Origin: CAIKMD01 sp035552195
Lineage (GTDB): Bacteria > Pseudomonadota > Alphaproteobacteria > ATCC43930 > CGMCC-115725
Direction: 5' to 3'
Length of the DNA stretch: 64,000 nt
Assembly (NCBI GenBank): GCA_035552195.1
Contig: DASZLU010000084.1
Coordinates: forward strand, 109,733 to 173,732
Part shown: piece after piece, positions 1 to 8,836 of the stretch
Numbering within the stretch: position 1 is the stretch's first letter
How the letters are laid out: each line of letters begins with the position of its first letter
Position numbers and translations under genes: made by a program
Notes under the pieces: generated by a model
What the model was told of the DNA's origin: nothing
What the model saw: the letters and a program-made list of their open reading frames with translations, nothing else
The model's database searches: none

Positions 1-2
1 TC

Positions 3-1343
3 TCCGGCGCCGAGATTCTCGCGCGCATGGAGCGGCTGCCGATCTCGTGGTGGCATGTCAAAGCGCGCATCATCGTCGGCATCGGCACCTTCTTCGACGC
101 CGTCGACCTGTTGGCGATCGCCTATGCGCTGCCCGCTTTGGCGGGCCCGTGGCACATGAACCCGGCGGAGATCGGGCTCGTGCTGTCAGCAGCTTTCTTC
201 GGCCAGCTCATCGGCGCGCTCGTCGCCGGCTGGGCGGCGGAGATCTGGGGCCGGCTTCTCATCACCACAGTCGCCATCGGCATCTTCAGCGTGATGAGCC
301 TTGCCTGCGCCTTCGCCTGGGGGCCGACGTCGCTCATCGTCTTCCGCTTCATCCAGGGCATCGGCCTTGGCGCCGAAGTGCCCATCGCCAATACCTATGT
401 GAACGAGATCGCGCGCTCGGAAGTGCGTGGCCGGTTCTATCTCTTATTCCAGATGGTGTTCGGTATCGGTCTCGTATGCGCCGCCCTCTTCGGCTATCTG
501 CTGGTGCCGAGGTTCGGCTGGCAGACCATGTTCTATGTCGGCGGCTTGCCGGCATTGCTCGTTTTCGTCATGCGCTTCATGCTGCCGGAATCGCCGCGCT
601 GGCTGGTACAGAAAGGCCGGCTTGCGGAAGCCGACCGGGTGGTCAGCGATATCGAGGACTCGATCCGCCGCTCGGGCAAGACCTTGCCGCCGCCGAACGT
701 CGCCGCCGTTTCCAGCGCGGCGCCGCAACGCACCCGCTGGCTCGAGATTTTCGAAGGCATCTATCTGAAACGCACGCTGAGCGATTGGGCCTTCTGGTTC
801 TGCTGCTTCTCGACGACCTACGGCCTCCTCACCTGGCTGCCGACGCTTTATCGCACCGTCTTCCACCTGTCGGTTTCGGACGCGCTGAAATACGGCATGA
901 TCACGAGCCTTGCCGGAATCATCAGCGCACTCGCCTGCGCCTACTTCATCGACCTGATCGGCCGGCGCATCTGGTTCACCACCGCCTTCTTCATCGGCGG
1001 CTTGACCTTGCTGGCGCTCTGGCAACATGGCGCCGACAGTGCCGAGGCGATCCTCACCTTCGTCACCTTCGGCATGTTCTTCATGTCGTCGCTGTCGCTA
1101 GCGCTCAATCTCTACACCAGCGAGATTTATCCAACGCGCATCCGCGCTTTCGGCGGCGCGGTCGGGGGCGCCTGGCAACGCGTCGCCGCCTTCCTCGGTC
1201 CCAATGTCATCGCGTGGCTGCTGCCTTACGGCACCAGCTCGCTGTTCCTCTATTTCGGCGGCCTCGCGCTGATCGGCGGCGTGCTGTCGTATTTCTTCGC
1301 CGTCGAGACAAAGGGGAAGACGCTCGAAGAACTGTCGCCGTAA
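3..1343 (+). CDS. MFS transporter, 5' end cut by the window edge
   Basis: A 12-helix major facilitator of the sugar/aromatic-acid porter type, presumably a proton-coupled importer of an organic acid in the inner membrane. Visible family marks are the loop 2-3 segment VAGWAAEIWGR, PESPRWLVQKGR after helix 6 and the C-terminal ETKGKTLEEL. The first ATG is at 27, but the frame stays open to the left edge. The residues before that ATG (SGAEILAR) match the region preceding MDRLPWSRFHW in the MFS protein at 35370. I therefore think the true start lies outside the window and the ATG at 27 is internal. The neighbouring ring-cleavage genes suggest an aromatic substrate, which is inference. Confidence 0.85.
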   Translation, partial: SGAEILARMERLPISWWHVKARIIVGIGTFFDAVDLLAIAYALPALAGPWHMNPAEIGLVLSAAFFGQLIGALVAGWAAEIWGRLLITTVAIGIFSVMSLACAFAWGPTSLIVFRFIQGIGLGAEVPIANTYVNEIARSEVRGRFYLLFQMVFGIGLVCAALFGYLLVPRFGWQTMFYVGGLPALLVFVMRFMLPESPRWLVQKGRLAEADRVVSDIEDSIRRSGKTLPPPNVAAVSSAAPQRTRWLEIFEGIYLKRTLSDWAFWFCCFSTTYGLLTWLPTLYRTVFHLSVSDALKYGMITSLAGIISALACAYFIDLIGRRIWFTTAFFIGGLTLLALWQHGADSAEAILTFVTFGMFFMSSLSLALNLYTSEIYPTRIRAFGGAVGGAWQRVAAFLGPNVIAWLLPYGTSSLFLYFGGLALIGGVLSYFFAVETKGKTLEELSP

Positions 1344-1365
1344 ATTCGCCGTTTGATATTAATGC

Positions 1366-1439
1366 GCCTTCCCCCCGGATACGGGGGCCCCGGCAACAGA
1401 CTCTGTGCACCCCGGGGCCCTGCTTTCGCGGGGGAAGCA
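1366..1439. repeat. Intergenic inverted-repeat pair
   Basis: Two arms, about 1366-1393 and 1411-1439, are inverted copies: CTTCCCCC near one end and GGGGGAAG near the other, each with an inner GGGGCCCCGG-like block. The pair lies between convergent genes and could fold as a bidirectional transcription stop, but no T-run follows. The GCTTTCGCGGGG part resembles the right arm of the pair at 8.7 kb. Confidence 0.65.
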
Positions 1440-1487
1440 ATATTTAAATCGTGCGAATAATTTAAATTGCGCCGGCGATAAGCCCGC

Positions 1488-2312
1488 CTAAGTAGCGCTC
1501 CACGACGCCCACCCGCAGCCGACATAGACCTCCGGCATGTTGCGGTAATCGATCAGGTCGAAACCGCGGCTGCCGGCGGCGGCATGGGCGATCACCCAGT
1601 TGCGCACCTCGTGCGTCCCGTTGCCGGCCGCTTCCATGCGCGCATCGAGCAGCGCGGTGAGCGGTGCTTCGGCGCCGTTCTGAAACGCCTTGATGCAATC
1701 GCGGTCGAATCTCTCGTCGATCGCGCCCATCGTCGGCTCTCCGATCGAATGGCTGAGGCCGCCGGTGGCGAACACCGCAACGCGGATATTCTCGGGATAC
1801 GACGCGATCGCTTTCGCCAAGAGCTTGCCCCAGGCGAAGCAGCGCTTGATGCTCGGCATAGGCGGCTCGAGGTCGTTGACCGCGATCGGCACGATGCGCG
1901 GCAGTTGCGGCAATTCCATCTTCTGCAGCGGAATGCAGAAACCATGGTCGAGCGCCAGGCGATGCGAGATCGAGGGCTCGAAATCGTCTTGGAAGGCGGT
2001 CGCTGCGATGTGCTGACCGAGCGCGGCATGGCCTGCGATCGTCCGCGGGAAGCTCTTCATGAAGGGTTCGGGCGGGCCTTCGTGGCTGTCGCCCACGCCG
2101 ATGCAGATGCTCGGCAGATTATCGAGGAAGAAATTCGTCCAATGATCGGGCGAGAGGATCACCATCCCATCGGGCTTGGCCGCGACGAGGCGCTTGCCGA
2201 GCTCGCGGAAATCGGTGGTGATGATGTCGCGGGCCGCCGCCGGGAGCTTGTCCCAATCGCGGGCGATGAGCGGCGCGTGGCTCGCCGCGAAGGCGCCGAC
2301 GAACTCAGCCAT
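1488..2312 (-). CDS. Class III extradiol dioxygenase, LigB-type catalytic subunit
   Basis: A 274-residue protein of the LigB fold, which uses non-haem Fe(II) to open catechol-type rings such as protocatechuate or gallate. The expected ligands are in place: His12 (ASHAP), His57 (SPDHW) and Glu235 (GTHEVRNW). His188 (GGLSHSIG) matches the catalytic base of LigB. Its start overlaps the end of the LigA-like gene by 8 nt, so the two are co-translated as alpha and beta subunits. The exact ring substrate cannot be read from the sequence. No later meta-cleavage genes follow directly, so the pathway is not a complete lig operon here. Confidence 0.88.
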   Translation of the reverse strand: MAEFVGAFAASHAPLIARDWDKLPAAARDIITTDFRELGKRLVAAKPDGMVILSPDHWTNFFLDNLPSICIGVGDSHEGPPEPFMKSFPRTIAGHAALGQHIAATAFQDDFEPSISHRLALDHGFCIPLQKMELPQLPRIVPIAVNDLEPPMPSIKRCFAWGKLLAKAIASYPENIRVAVFATGGLSHSIGEPTMGAIDERFDRDCIKAFQNGAEAPLTALLDARMEAAGNGTHEVRNWVIAHAAAGSRGFDLIDYRNMPEVYVGCGWASWSAT

Positions 2313-2607
2313 GACTTACTCCCCTTTCCTCTTTCCCCGGCGCTGGGCCCGACTGCATCGCATGCAGCGCGGCGAGGAATTTCTCGTCGCTCATCCCGGC
2401 GAAGCCGAAATAGTAGCGCAAGAGATAGGCGTTGACGCGCGGCGCCAGGAACGCGACGTCGTCGTTGAGGAGCGCCTGCACCACCTCGGGCGTGAGCTGG
2501 GGATAGCGCGCGATCACCTTCTGGCGATCCGCCCGATATTCCGGGACCGCTCCCGGCTGCTGCAGGTCGTAAATGAATTTACTGAGCCAATAATCAGTCA
2601 TGGGCAC
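2305..2607 (-). CDS. LigA-like alpha subunit of extradiol dioxygenase
   Basis: A 100-residue, mostly helical protein of the LigA superfamily (protocatechuate 4,5-dioxygenase alpha chain). Recognisable family features are the N-terminal WLSKFIYDLQ, the RYPQLTPEVVQALL stretch and the C-terminal RYYFGFAGMSDEKFLAAL. In LigAB this subunit caps the active site of LigB. It is the first gene of a two-gene minus-strand unit, overlapping its partner by 8 nt. It diverges from the dehydrogenase at 2676, leaving 68 nt for both promoters. Confidence 0.85.
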   Translation of the reverse strand: MPMTDYWLSKFIYDLQQPGAVPEYRADRQKVIARYPQLTPEVVQALLNDDVAFLAPRVNAYLLRYYFGFAGMSDEKFLAALHAMQSGPAPGKEERGVSHG

Positions 2608-2675
2608 GATTTTAGCTCTGCTATCGGCGTTGCGCCAATTGTGCTAGCGATCCTCGAAAATAAGGAGGACCCACG

Positions 2676-3641
2676 ATGAAGGCAGCAATTGTCGGCGAGA
2701 CCGCGCTCGAAATCCGCGACGTGCCGGCGCCCAAGCCGAAGCCGAACGAAGTGCTGGTGAAAATCCGCGCGATCGGCCTCAACCGCGCCGAGCTGCCGGG
2801 CGCTTACGGCTCGGGCCATAACCGTGTCACCGGCTCGATCCCCGGCATCGAATGCTCGGGCGAGGTCGCCGAGATCGGCGCCGAGGTGCAAGGCGTCAAA
2901 GTCGGCGACCGCGTGATGTGCAGCACTCGCGGCACCTATGCCGAATACACCGTTGCCGATTGGGGCCGCGTCTCCGTCATTCCCGCCAATAATATGAGCT
3001 GGGAGCAGGCCGCGACCTATCCCAGCGCGCTCGGCACCATGCACGACGCGATCGTCACCAACGGGCGGACGCAACCGGGCGACAGCGTGCTGATCCAGGG
3101 TGCCAGCTCCGGCGTCGGCATCATGGGCATGCAGATCGCCAAGCTGAAAGGCGCGAAGCTGGTCATCGGCACCTCGACCAACGACGCGCGCCGCGCGAAG
3201 CTCAAGGATCATGGCGCCGATCTCGCCATCGACACGAGCAAGCCCAACTGGTCGGAAGACGTGCTGAAGGCGACGGACGGCAAAGGCGTCAATGTCATCA
3301 TCGACATGGTCTCGGCCTCGGTCATGAACGAGAACATGAAAGCGACGGCGGTCCTCGGCCGCATCATCAATGTCGGGCGGCTGGGCGGCGGGCGCGGCGA
3401 GTTCGATTTCCAGATGCATGCTAACAAACGCATCTCTTATATCGGCGTGACCCACCAGACGCGCTCGCCCGACGAGCTGCGCGCCGAAGTGCGCAACATG
3501 CGCGCCGATATCTGGGACGCGGTCACCGCCGGCAAGCTCGCGATCCCGATTGACCGCGTGTTTAAACTCGACGACGCCGAAGAAGCGCAGGCGCGTATGC
3601 GCACCAACGCCCATTTCGGAAAGATCGTGATGGTGGTTTGA
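2676..3641 (+). CDS. Zinc-independent quinone reductase-like MDR dehydrogenase
   Basis: A 321-residue medium-chain dehydrogenase/reductase of the NADPH:quinone oxidoreductase type. An N-terminal GroES-like domain (about 1-120) precedes a Rossmann domain with the dinucleotide motif ASSGVGIMGMQIAK near residue 142. The catalytic-zinc cysteines of alcohol dehydrogenases are absent. A strong Shine-Dalgarno (AAGGAGG) precedes the ATG. It is one of three MDR proteins in the window, with those at 38013 and 55818. Substrate unknown; NADPH-dependent reduction of a quinone or enone is likely. Confidence 0.85.
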   Translation: MKAAIVGETALEIRDVPAPKPKPNEVLVKIRAIGLNRAELPGAYGSGHNRVTGSIPGIECSGEVAEIGAEVQGVKVGDRVMCSTRGTYAEYTVADWGRVSVIPANNMSWEQAATYPSALGTMHDAIVTNGRTQPGDSVLIQGASSGVGIMGMQIAKLKGAKLVIGTSTNDARRAKLKDHGADLAIDTSKPNWSEDVLKATDGKGVNVIIDMVSASVMNENMKATAVLGRIINVGRLGGGRGEFDFQMHANKRISYIGVTHQTRSPDELRAEVRNMRADIWDAVTAGKLAIPIDRVFKLDDAEEAQARMRTNAHFGKIVMVV

Positions 3642-3648
3642 GGCGCCG

Positions 3649-4893
3649 CTACTCCGCCGCGCCCGCCGCCGCCTCGGCGGCTTCGGCATCGAGCGCCGCC
3701 TGGCTCTTGCCCGAGGCGCGGGCGGTGCCCATGCAAAACACGCTCGCGACCAGGATGAATGACGCGATCACCAGCACCCAATTTCCGTAGCCGTGGTCGA
3801 TGAGATAGCCGAACGGCACCGGCGTGATCGCGCTGCCCAGCGCAAGACCCGAGGAGACGAAGCCGAAGACCTTGCCGATCTCGGACGGTGGCACGGCGTC
3901 TTTCAGCATGATGTCGCGCGGCGTGCGGCTGCCGCCGAGGCCGAGACCCGAGAGGAACATCAGCACGATCGCCACCGTTCCCGTCACCGGCGTGATGCCG
4001 ACGATGAAGGTCAGGATCGATGATGCGCCGGTCAGCCCCGCGACCAGGATCATCACATAGCGCTTGGAGCGGTCGACGACCCAGCCGCCGAAGATGATGC
4101 CGCTCATCGTGCCGACCATGTAGGCGGTGAGGCCGGCGGAGGCGAGTTCCAGCGGCACGCCTTTCACCTGATGCAGGATGGTGATCAGCCAGGCCTGCAC
4201 ACCGCTGCCCGCGGCCGAGCCGAGGAGATAGAAGAAGAAGAACAGCACCAGCGTGCGATCGAAGATCAGCGAGCCGAGCGTCATGCCCGCGGTCTTCTTT
4301 TTCTTCTGGCTCGCCACATCGCTGAGGATGCTGCTCTGCCAGACGATCGCCGCCGCGACCGGCACGCTGACGAGGCCGACGATGATCAGCGCCTCGCGCC
4401 AGCCGAAGAAGCTTGCCAGCAACGCAACAACCGGCGGCGCCAGGGCGAAACCGGCATTGCCGGTGAAGGTGTGGATCGCGAAAGCCTGACCCATCTTCTC
4501 TTGCCGGATCGAGGCCGAGAGGATGGTGTAATCGGCCGGGTGATAGACCGCGTTGGCGAGACCCGAGAAACCTGCCAGTACGAGGATCTGCCAATAGGCG
4601 GAGGCGACGCCCATCAGCGAAACCGAGATACCCATCACCAGCGTGTTGATGACGAGAAAGCGCCGCGCGCCGAAGCGATCGACGAGAAAGCCATAGGGCG
4701 TCTGCATGATCGCGCCCATTGCCGACATCACCACCGGCACGAGACCGAGCTCGGCATAGGAGACGTCGAAATCCTTTTGGATGAAAAGGAAGAGCGGCGG
4801 CAGGGTCAGTATGTAGAAATGCGAGAGGAAGTGACCGTTGCCGATGAGGACGTTGACGCGCGTGTCGCGGGAAATCATGTGGCGATTTTCCAC
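3649..4893 (-). CDS. MFS transporter
   Basis: A 414-residue, 12-helix major facilitator. The signature loop between helices 2 and 3 reads GFLVDRFGARR. The N-terminal NGHFLSHFYILTLPPLF resembles the fosmidomycin-resistance type branch, which suggests efflux, but that is only a resemblance. The C-terminus is an Ala/Glu-rich tail (ALDAEAAEAAAGAAE). The gene converges with the dehydrogenase ending at 3641, with a 7-nt gap. ATG at 4893 is used; a second ATG at 4878 would drop five residues. Confidence 0.85.
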   Translation of the reverse strand: MENRHMISRDTRVNVLIGNGHFLSHFYILTLPPLFLFIQKDFDVSYAELGLVPVVMSAMGAIMQTPYGFLVDRFGARRFLVINTLVMGISVSLMGVASAYWQILVLAGFSGLANAVYHPADYTILSASIRQEKMGQAFAIHTFTGNAGFALAPPVVALLASFFGWREALIIVGLVSVPVAAAIVWQSSILSDVASQKKKKTAGMTLGSLIFDRTLVLFFFFYLLGSAAGSGVQAWLITILHQVKGVPLELASAGLTAYMVGTMSGIIFGGWVVDRSKRYVMILVAGLTGASSILTFIVGITPVTGTVAIVLMFLSGLGLGGSRTPRDIMLKDAVPPSEIGKVFGFVSSGLALGSAITPVPFGYLIDHGYGNWVLVIASFILVASVFCMGTARASGKSQAALDAEAAEAAAGAAE

Positions 4894-5012
4894 CGATCCC
4901 GCGATGGTTGCAAGACCGTCCTGCGCCCGCCGGCTTTGCTTTCCCCGAGCGTAGGCGAAGGATGCGGCGACCTGCTACAAAGGTTGGATCGGGCCAATAA
5001 TCAGGTGGGACC

Positions 5013-6101
5013 ATGAAGTTCGCCCATTTCGCGCATGTCTGGGGCAAGAAGGGCATGACGCCCGCCCAGCGCTACGAGCAGCTTTGGCGCGAGCTCCAGC
5101 TCTGCGACGAGCTCGGCTTCGATTACGGTTTCTGCGTCGAGCATCATTTCTCCCCGCATGAGAGCTGGATGTCGGCGCCGAGCCTCTACACCGTCGGCGC
5201 CGGTGCGCGCACGAAACGCATGCGCCTCGGCGGCATGGGCCATGTTGTGCCGCTGCATCAATCGCTGCGCCTCGCCGAAGAGCTCGCCATCGCCGATCAG
5301 ATGCTCGGCGGCCGGCTCGATATCGGCCTAGTTCCCGGCATCACGCCGCGCATCTTCGAGCCGTTCGGCGTGCCCTTCGACAACCGCCGCGAGGTGACGC
5401 TGGAATTCGTCAAATTCCTGCGCGCCGCTTTCGCCGATACGCCGAGCTTCACCTTTCACGGCAAGCATCATCGCGCCGAGAATGTCAGCCTCTCCGTGCC
5501 GCCGGTGCAGAAGCCCTGCCCGCCGCTCTGGATCGAGACGCGCGACACAGCGACCCTGGAATTCTGCGCGCGCGAAGGCGTCAATGTCGGCTATTTCCTG
5601 ATCTCGCCGCGCGAGGATTGCGCGCCGAAATACCGCAAATATCTCGCGGACTGGGAAAAGGCGGGACACAAGGGCAAGCCCAACATCGCCTACTCGACCG
5701 TTGTCTATGTCGACGAGACCGACGAGAAGGCGTTAGCGACCGCGCTCGTCGAAGCCGGCCAAGCCTACCGCGGCTTCCTTCCCGTGACCGACGATCCGGC
5801 GGAGTTGAAGCGCTTCCAAGAGGAGCACGCGCAGCGCTACATCGAGCGCAAGGAATTCGGCGCCGCCGATATCGCGATCCACCTGTTAGATCACGACTGG
5901 CTCCACGCGCATGATCTCGTCCTGATCGGCTCGCCCGACACGGTAGCGCGCAAGCTCAAGAAGATCGCGACCGAGGGCGTGTTCGATTGCTTCTTCGGCG
6001 AATTCAACTTCAGCAACCTCGCCGAAGCCGACGTCATGCGCTCCATCCGGCTGTTCGGCGAAAAAGTGATCCCGCAGCTGCGGGACTATCAGCCGTTTTG
6101 A
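5013..6101 (+). CDS. LLM-class flavin-dependent oxidoreductase
   Basis: A 362-residue luciferase-like (bacterial luciferase/F420 TIM-barrel superfamily) monooxygenase, probably using FMNH2 to oxygenate a small organic or sulfur compound. Family hallmarks are the N-terminal CVEHHFSP, HVVPLHQSLRLAEELA, LDIGLVPGITPR (phosphate loop) and the later LIGSPDTVARKL. The ATG is preceded by a GGTGGGACC stretch, a weak ribosome site. It stands alone, divergent from the MFS gene at 4893. The reducing partner is not nearby. Confidence 0.87.
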   Translation: MKFAHFAHVWGKKGMTPAQRYEQLWRELQLCDELGFDYGFCVEHHFSPHESWMSAPSLYTVGAGARTKRMRLGGMGHVVPLHQSLRLAEELAIADQMLGGRLDIGLVPGITPRIFEPFGVPFDNRREVTLEFVKFLRAAFADTPSFTFHGKHHRAENVSLSVPPVQKPCPPLWIETRDTATLEFCAREGVNVGYFLISPREDCAPKYRKYLADWEKAGHKGKPNIAYSTVVYVDETDEKALATALVEAGQAYRGFLPVTDDPAELKRFQEEHAQRYIERKEFGAADIAIHLLDHDWLHAHDLVLIGSPDTVARKLKKIATEGVFDCFFGEFNFSNLAEADVMRSIRLFGEKVIPQLRDYQPF

Positions 6102-6117
6102 ACCTCGTCCTGCGCGC

Positions 6118-6836
6118 TCACTTCCCCTTATAGGTCAGCGCTTTCGTTGCCCAATCCGGATTCTGCAGCTGGATGCTGCTCCCGCCCACGCCGCAGGTGC
6201 CGTTCGCCTCGCCTTGATCGATCGCGAGGTTGATCTCGCGCGAGCCGGGATAGCCGCGCACGATCTGCCATTTGGCGCCGAGCAGATTGATCTCGATCGC
6301 TGCCAGGTCGACGGTCGAGCCGCCATCGGCGCTCGCCGCCAAGGTTGCCTGCGTCGTCAGCGCCTCGTCGAATGTCTTGATCGGCGCGTCGGCACGCATC
6401 AGGCAAACGAACGTGTCGATATTGGCGCTGCCGAGATAGGTGAACTTGCTCGGATCCTCGTCGAATTTCTTCGTGCCGACCAGCGGATCGAGAAGCGCGC
6501 CGGGAAAGGTGATGGCGAACTCGCTGCCGTCCTTCGGCGCGATCGAATAGAGATAGCCGTTGAGGCGATGATCGCCGGCGCCCGGCATGTTGTTGGGCAC
6601 CACGCTCGGGTTGCCGGAATATATTTCCCGATGTACTGGCCGACGAGACGGCCATAGCCGTCGAAAGCACCGCCCGGGGTCGAGCCGATGTCGAGCTTGA
6701 GCTGCCGCCCTTTATAGAAGGACTCGACCGAATCCTGCGCCTGCGCCACCGTGCAAGCCGCCATCGTCACCGCCGCAACCGCGGCAAAAATCCTTGTGCA
6801 ATCGCAAGTTCCCCGGCAAAAGCCGGCGAACACCAT
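6118..6836 (-). pseudogene. Decayed copy of a Bug/TctC-type binding protein
   Basis: A degenerate paralogue of the intact gene just upstream (6880-7920). The N-terminal part reads from ATG 6836 (signal peptide, then AQDSVESFYKGRQLKL). Near 6617 one base is missing, so the match to IPGNPTIVPQNM continues in another frame as VVPNNMPGAG. The second part ends with NPDW joined directly to ATKALTYKGK. In the intact copy these correspond to HPDW and the extreme C-terminus AKEALVYKDK, so roughly 117 residues are deleted in frame. Frameshift plus deletion of most of the second lobe makes a functional product very unlikely. Confidence 0.85.
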
Positions 6837-6879
6837 GGGCAAGCCGCGGGCCAGCGCAAGCCGCGCTGGCCCCGCAGCA

Positions 6880-7920
6880 TCACTTATCCTTGTAGACCAA
6901 TGCTTCCTTGGCCTTGGCGACGACGTTTGCCGGCATCGCATAGACCTTCGTCACCAGCGCCTGCACGTCCTCGCCCGAGAGCGGCTCGATATCGAGGCGC
7001 TGCTTCTTGGCGTCGGCGAGCAGGTCCTTGTCCTGGAGCGCCTGCATGAAAGCCTTGCGCAGGGCGTCGACGCGCTCTTTCGGCACGCTCGGCGGCATCA
7101 CGAAGGGCCGGCCGAATATCTCCTGGCTATAGGCGAGTTCCATCACCTCACGCTGCTCGTCGGTCTTGGCGAAGTCATAGACGTGCGGAATATGCAGCGA
7201 ATCGAGCAACGGATGGCCCTTGTTGGTCTCTTGCGCGATGACCTTGTATTGGCCGCTGGTCCGCCAATCGGGATGCTCGACCTCGATGCTGGAAACGCCG
7301 ACGCCGCAATTTCCCTGTGCTTCGCCCTGCTCGACCGCGAGACTGATCTCGCGCGAGCCCGGATAACCGCGCACGACCTTCCATTTGGCGCCGAGCAGGT
7401 TGTTCTCGAGCGCCGGCATATCGACGGTCGAGCCGCCCGCCGCGCTCGCCGCCAGCGTAACCTGCGTCTTGAGCACATCGTCATAGGTCTTCACCGGCGC
7501 GTCGCTGCGCATGATGCAGACGAAGGTCTCGACATTCATGCTGCCCATGTAGATGAGCTTCGACGGATCGTCCTGGGCCGGCGCCGTGCCGAGCAGCGGA
7601 TCGAGGACCGCGCCCGGAAAGATGATGCCGAATTGGGTGCCGTCCTTGGGCGCCACATTATAGAGATAAGCGGCGAGGCGATTGCCGCCGGCGCCCGGCA
7701 TGTTCTGCGGCACGATGGTCGGATTGCCGGGGATATATTTACCGATGTATTGGCCGAGCAGGCGCCCGTAGCTGTCGTAGCCGCCGCCTGGCGTCGAGGC
7801 GACGTAGAGCGTGATCTGCTTGCCTTTGAAAAATTGCGCGACTGCGTCCTGCGCATGCGCCGAGCCGCCGGCCACCAGCATAAAAGACGTCGCGGCCGCC
7901 GCGGCGAGCCATTTGCGCAT
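6880..7920 (-). CDS. Periplasmic solute-binding protein, Bug/TctC-like
   Basis: A secreted binding protein of about 346 residues resembling tripartite-tricarboxylate transporter (Bug) receptors, which capture organic acids in the periplasm. A signal peptide (MRKWLAAAAATSFMLVAGG, cleaved after AHA) precedes FFKGKQITLYVASTPGGGYD. Typical Bug features are PGAGGNRLA and the Asp/Gly-rich loops. Two in-frame ATGs (7923, 7920) follow GGGGAGG; the second has the better spacing. No TctA or TctB membrane genes are present, so it is an orphan receptor. The decayed copy lies 43 nt downstream. Confidence 0.8.
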   Translation of the reverse strand: MRKWLAAAAATSFMLVAGGSAHAQDAVAQFFKGKQITLYVASTPGGGYDSYGRLLGQYIGKYIPGNPTIVPQNMPGAGGNRLAAYLYNVAPKDGTQFGIIFPGAVLDPLLGTAPAQDDPSKLIYMGSMNVETFVCIMRSDAPVKTYDDVLKTQVTLAASAAGGSTVDMPALENNLLGAKWKVVRGYPGSREISLAVEQGEAQGNCGVGVSSIEVEHPDWRTSGQYKVIAQETNKGHPLLDSLHIPHVYDFAKTDEQREVMELAYSQEIFGRPFVMPPSVPKERVDALRKAFMQALQDKDLLADAKKQRLDIEPLSGEDVQALVTKVYAMPANVVAKAKEALVYKDK

Positions 7921-8035
7921 CATAACCTCCCCGACCACAAATTATGGCAGAACTCTATGAGCGTGCCCGCTGAAGCGCAACCCGCGCTCGAAACGGTCGT
8001 GCCCGCAGGACAGAGCGATCGACGAATTTTTGATT

Positions 8036-8121
8036 TGGTGCCGGTGAAGGGACTTGAACCCCCACTCCCTTGCGGGAAACGGATTTTGAGTCCGCCGCGT
8101 CTACCATTCCGCCACACCGGC
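8036..8121 (-). tRNA. tRNA-Leu (anticodon CAA)
   Basis: A class II tRNA with a 7-bp acceptor (GCCGGTG paired with CACCGGC), D-arm GGCGGAATGGTAGACGC, anticodon loop CTCAAAA giving CAA, a long variable arm (CCCGCAAGGGA) and T-arm GTTCAAGTC. The 3' CCA is encoded at 8036-8038. It reads UUG leucine codons. Confidence 0.97.
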
Positions 8122-8231
8122 ACCGGGCGGTCTGTATAGCTGGCAGGCGCCCGCCAGCCAAGCCTTGGAGCCGCCAAGCCTTGCGGCACCCGCGTCTTGC
8201 GGCAATGGGGCGCGGCGTTTAAAGCAAGCCG

Positions 8232-8702
8232 ATGACTTTCCGCTATTTCGAAGATTTCCGGGTCGGCGAGAAGACCGATCTCGGCCGCCACACCGTCAGC
8301 GAGGCCGAGATCTTGAGCTTCGCCCGCCAATACGATCCGCAGCGCATCCATACCGACCGCGATTTCGCCGCAAACGGCCCGTTCGGCGAATTGATCGCCA
8401 GCGGCTGGCACACTTGCGCCATGTTCATGCGTCTGCTGGTCGACGCTATGCTGATGGAATCGAGCGCCATCGCCTCACCCGGCGTCGACAACATCCGCTG
8501 GATCCGCCCGGTGCGCGCCGGCGACATGCTGCGCGCCGAGGCCGAGGCGATCGAGGTCTTGCCGTCACGCACACGGCCGGATCGCGGCCTCGTGAAACAC
8601 GATTGCAAAGTCTTCAATCAGCACGACGAGCTGGTGATGACCTTGCGCACCCTCGCGCTCTTTAGCCGCAAACCCGTGTCGGGTAACGTTGGCAAGCCTT
8701 AA
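8232..8702 (+). CDS. MaoC-like (R)-enoyl-CoA hydratase
   Basis: A 156-residue single hot-dog domain protein of the MaoC dehydratase family, which hydrates trans-enoyl-CoA. The hydratase motif is visible as YDPQRIHTDRDFA followed by GPFGELIASGWHT, giving the Asp/His pair and the Gly-rich turn. The N-terminal RYFEDFRVGEK is typical of the family. The gene lies beside tRNA-Leu and is followed by an inverted-repeat pair. The acyl substrate is unknown; polyhydroxyalkanoate or fatty-acid metabolism is possible, since a phasin occurs at 39 kb. Confidence 0.87.
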   Translation: MTFRYFEDFRVGEKTDLGRHTVSEAEILSFARQYDPQRIHTDRDFAANGPFGELIASGWHTCAMFMRLLVDAMLMESSAIASPGVDNIRWIRPVRAGDMLRAEAEAIEVLPSRTRPDRGLVKHDCKVFNQHDELVMTLRTLALFSRKPVSGNVGKP

Positions 8703-8720
8703 CAATGGTTTTTATGATAC

Positions 8721-8783
8721 GTCATTCCCGCGGAAGCGGGAATCCAGCGTGCTTTCCTGGGTCCCCGCTTTCGCGGGGAAGAC
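8721..8783. repeat. Inverted-repeat pair, ATTCCC-N8-GGGAAT type
   Basis: The left arm at 8721-8746 contains ATTCCCGCGGAAGCGGGAAT. The right arm at 8757-8783 is a related inverted copy (CCCCGCTTTCGCGGGG). The left core has the same form as the perfect pair at 16.7 kb. A run of T follows about 8 nt after the right arm, so it may help end transcription of the upstream hydratase gene. Confidence 0.75.
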
Positions 8784-8836
8784 GCGTTTTTTTATGATCG
8801 AGAAATATTCTCTAGCGCGTAGGAGCCGATAGCCGC

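Noticed and set aside
7921..8411. An open frame on the minus strand crossing the tRNA
   Set aside because: It reads through the tRNA-Leu gene and the opposite strand of the MaoC gene and shows no domain.
8756..8795. A rho-independent terminator after the MaoC gene
   Set aside because: The T-run starts about 8 nt after the hairpin, too far for a standard terminator; kept only as an inverted repeat.
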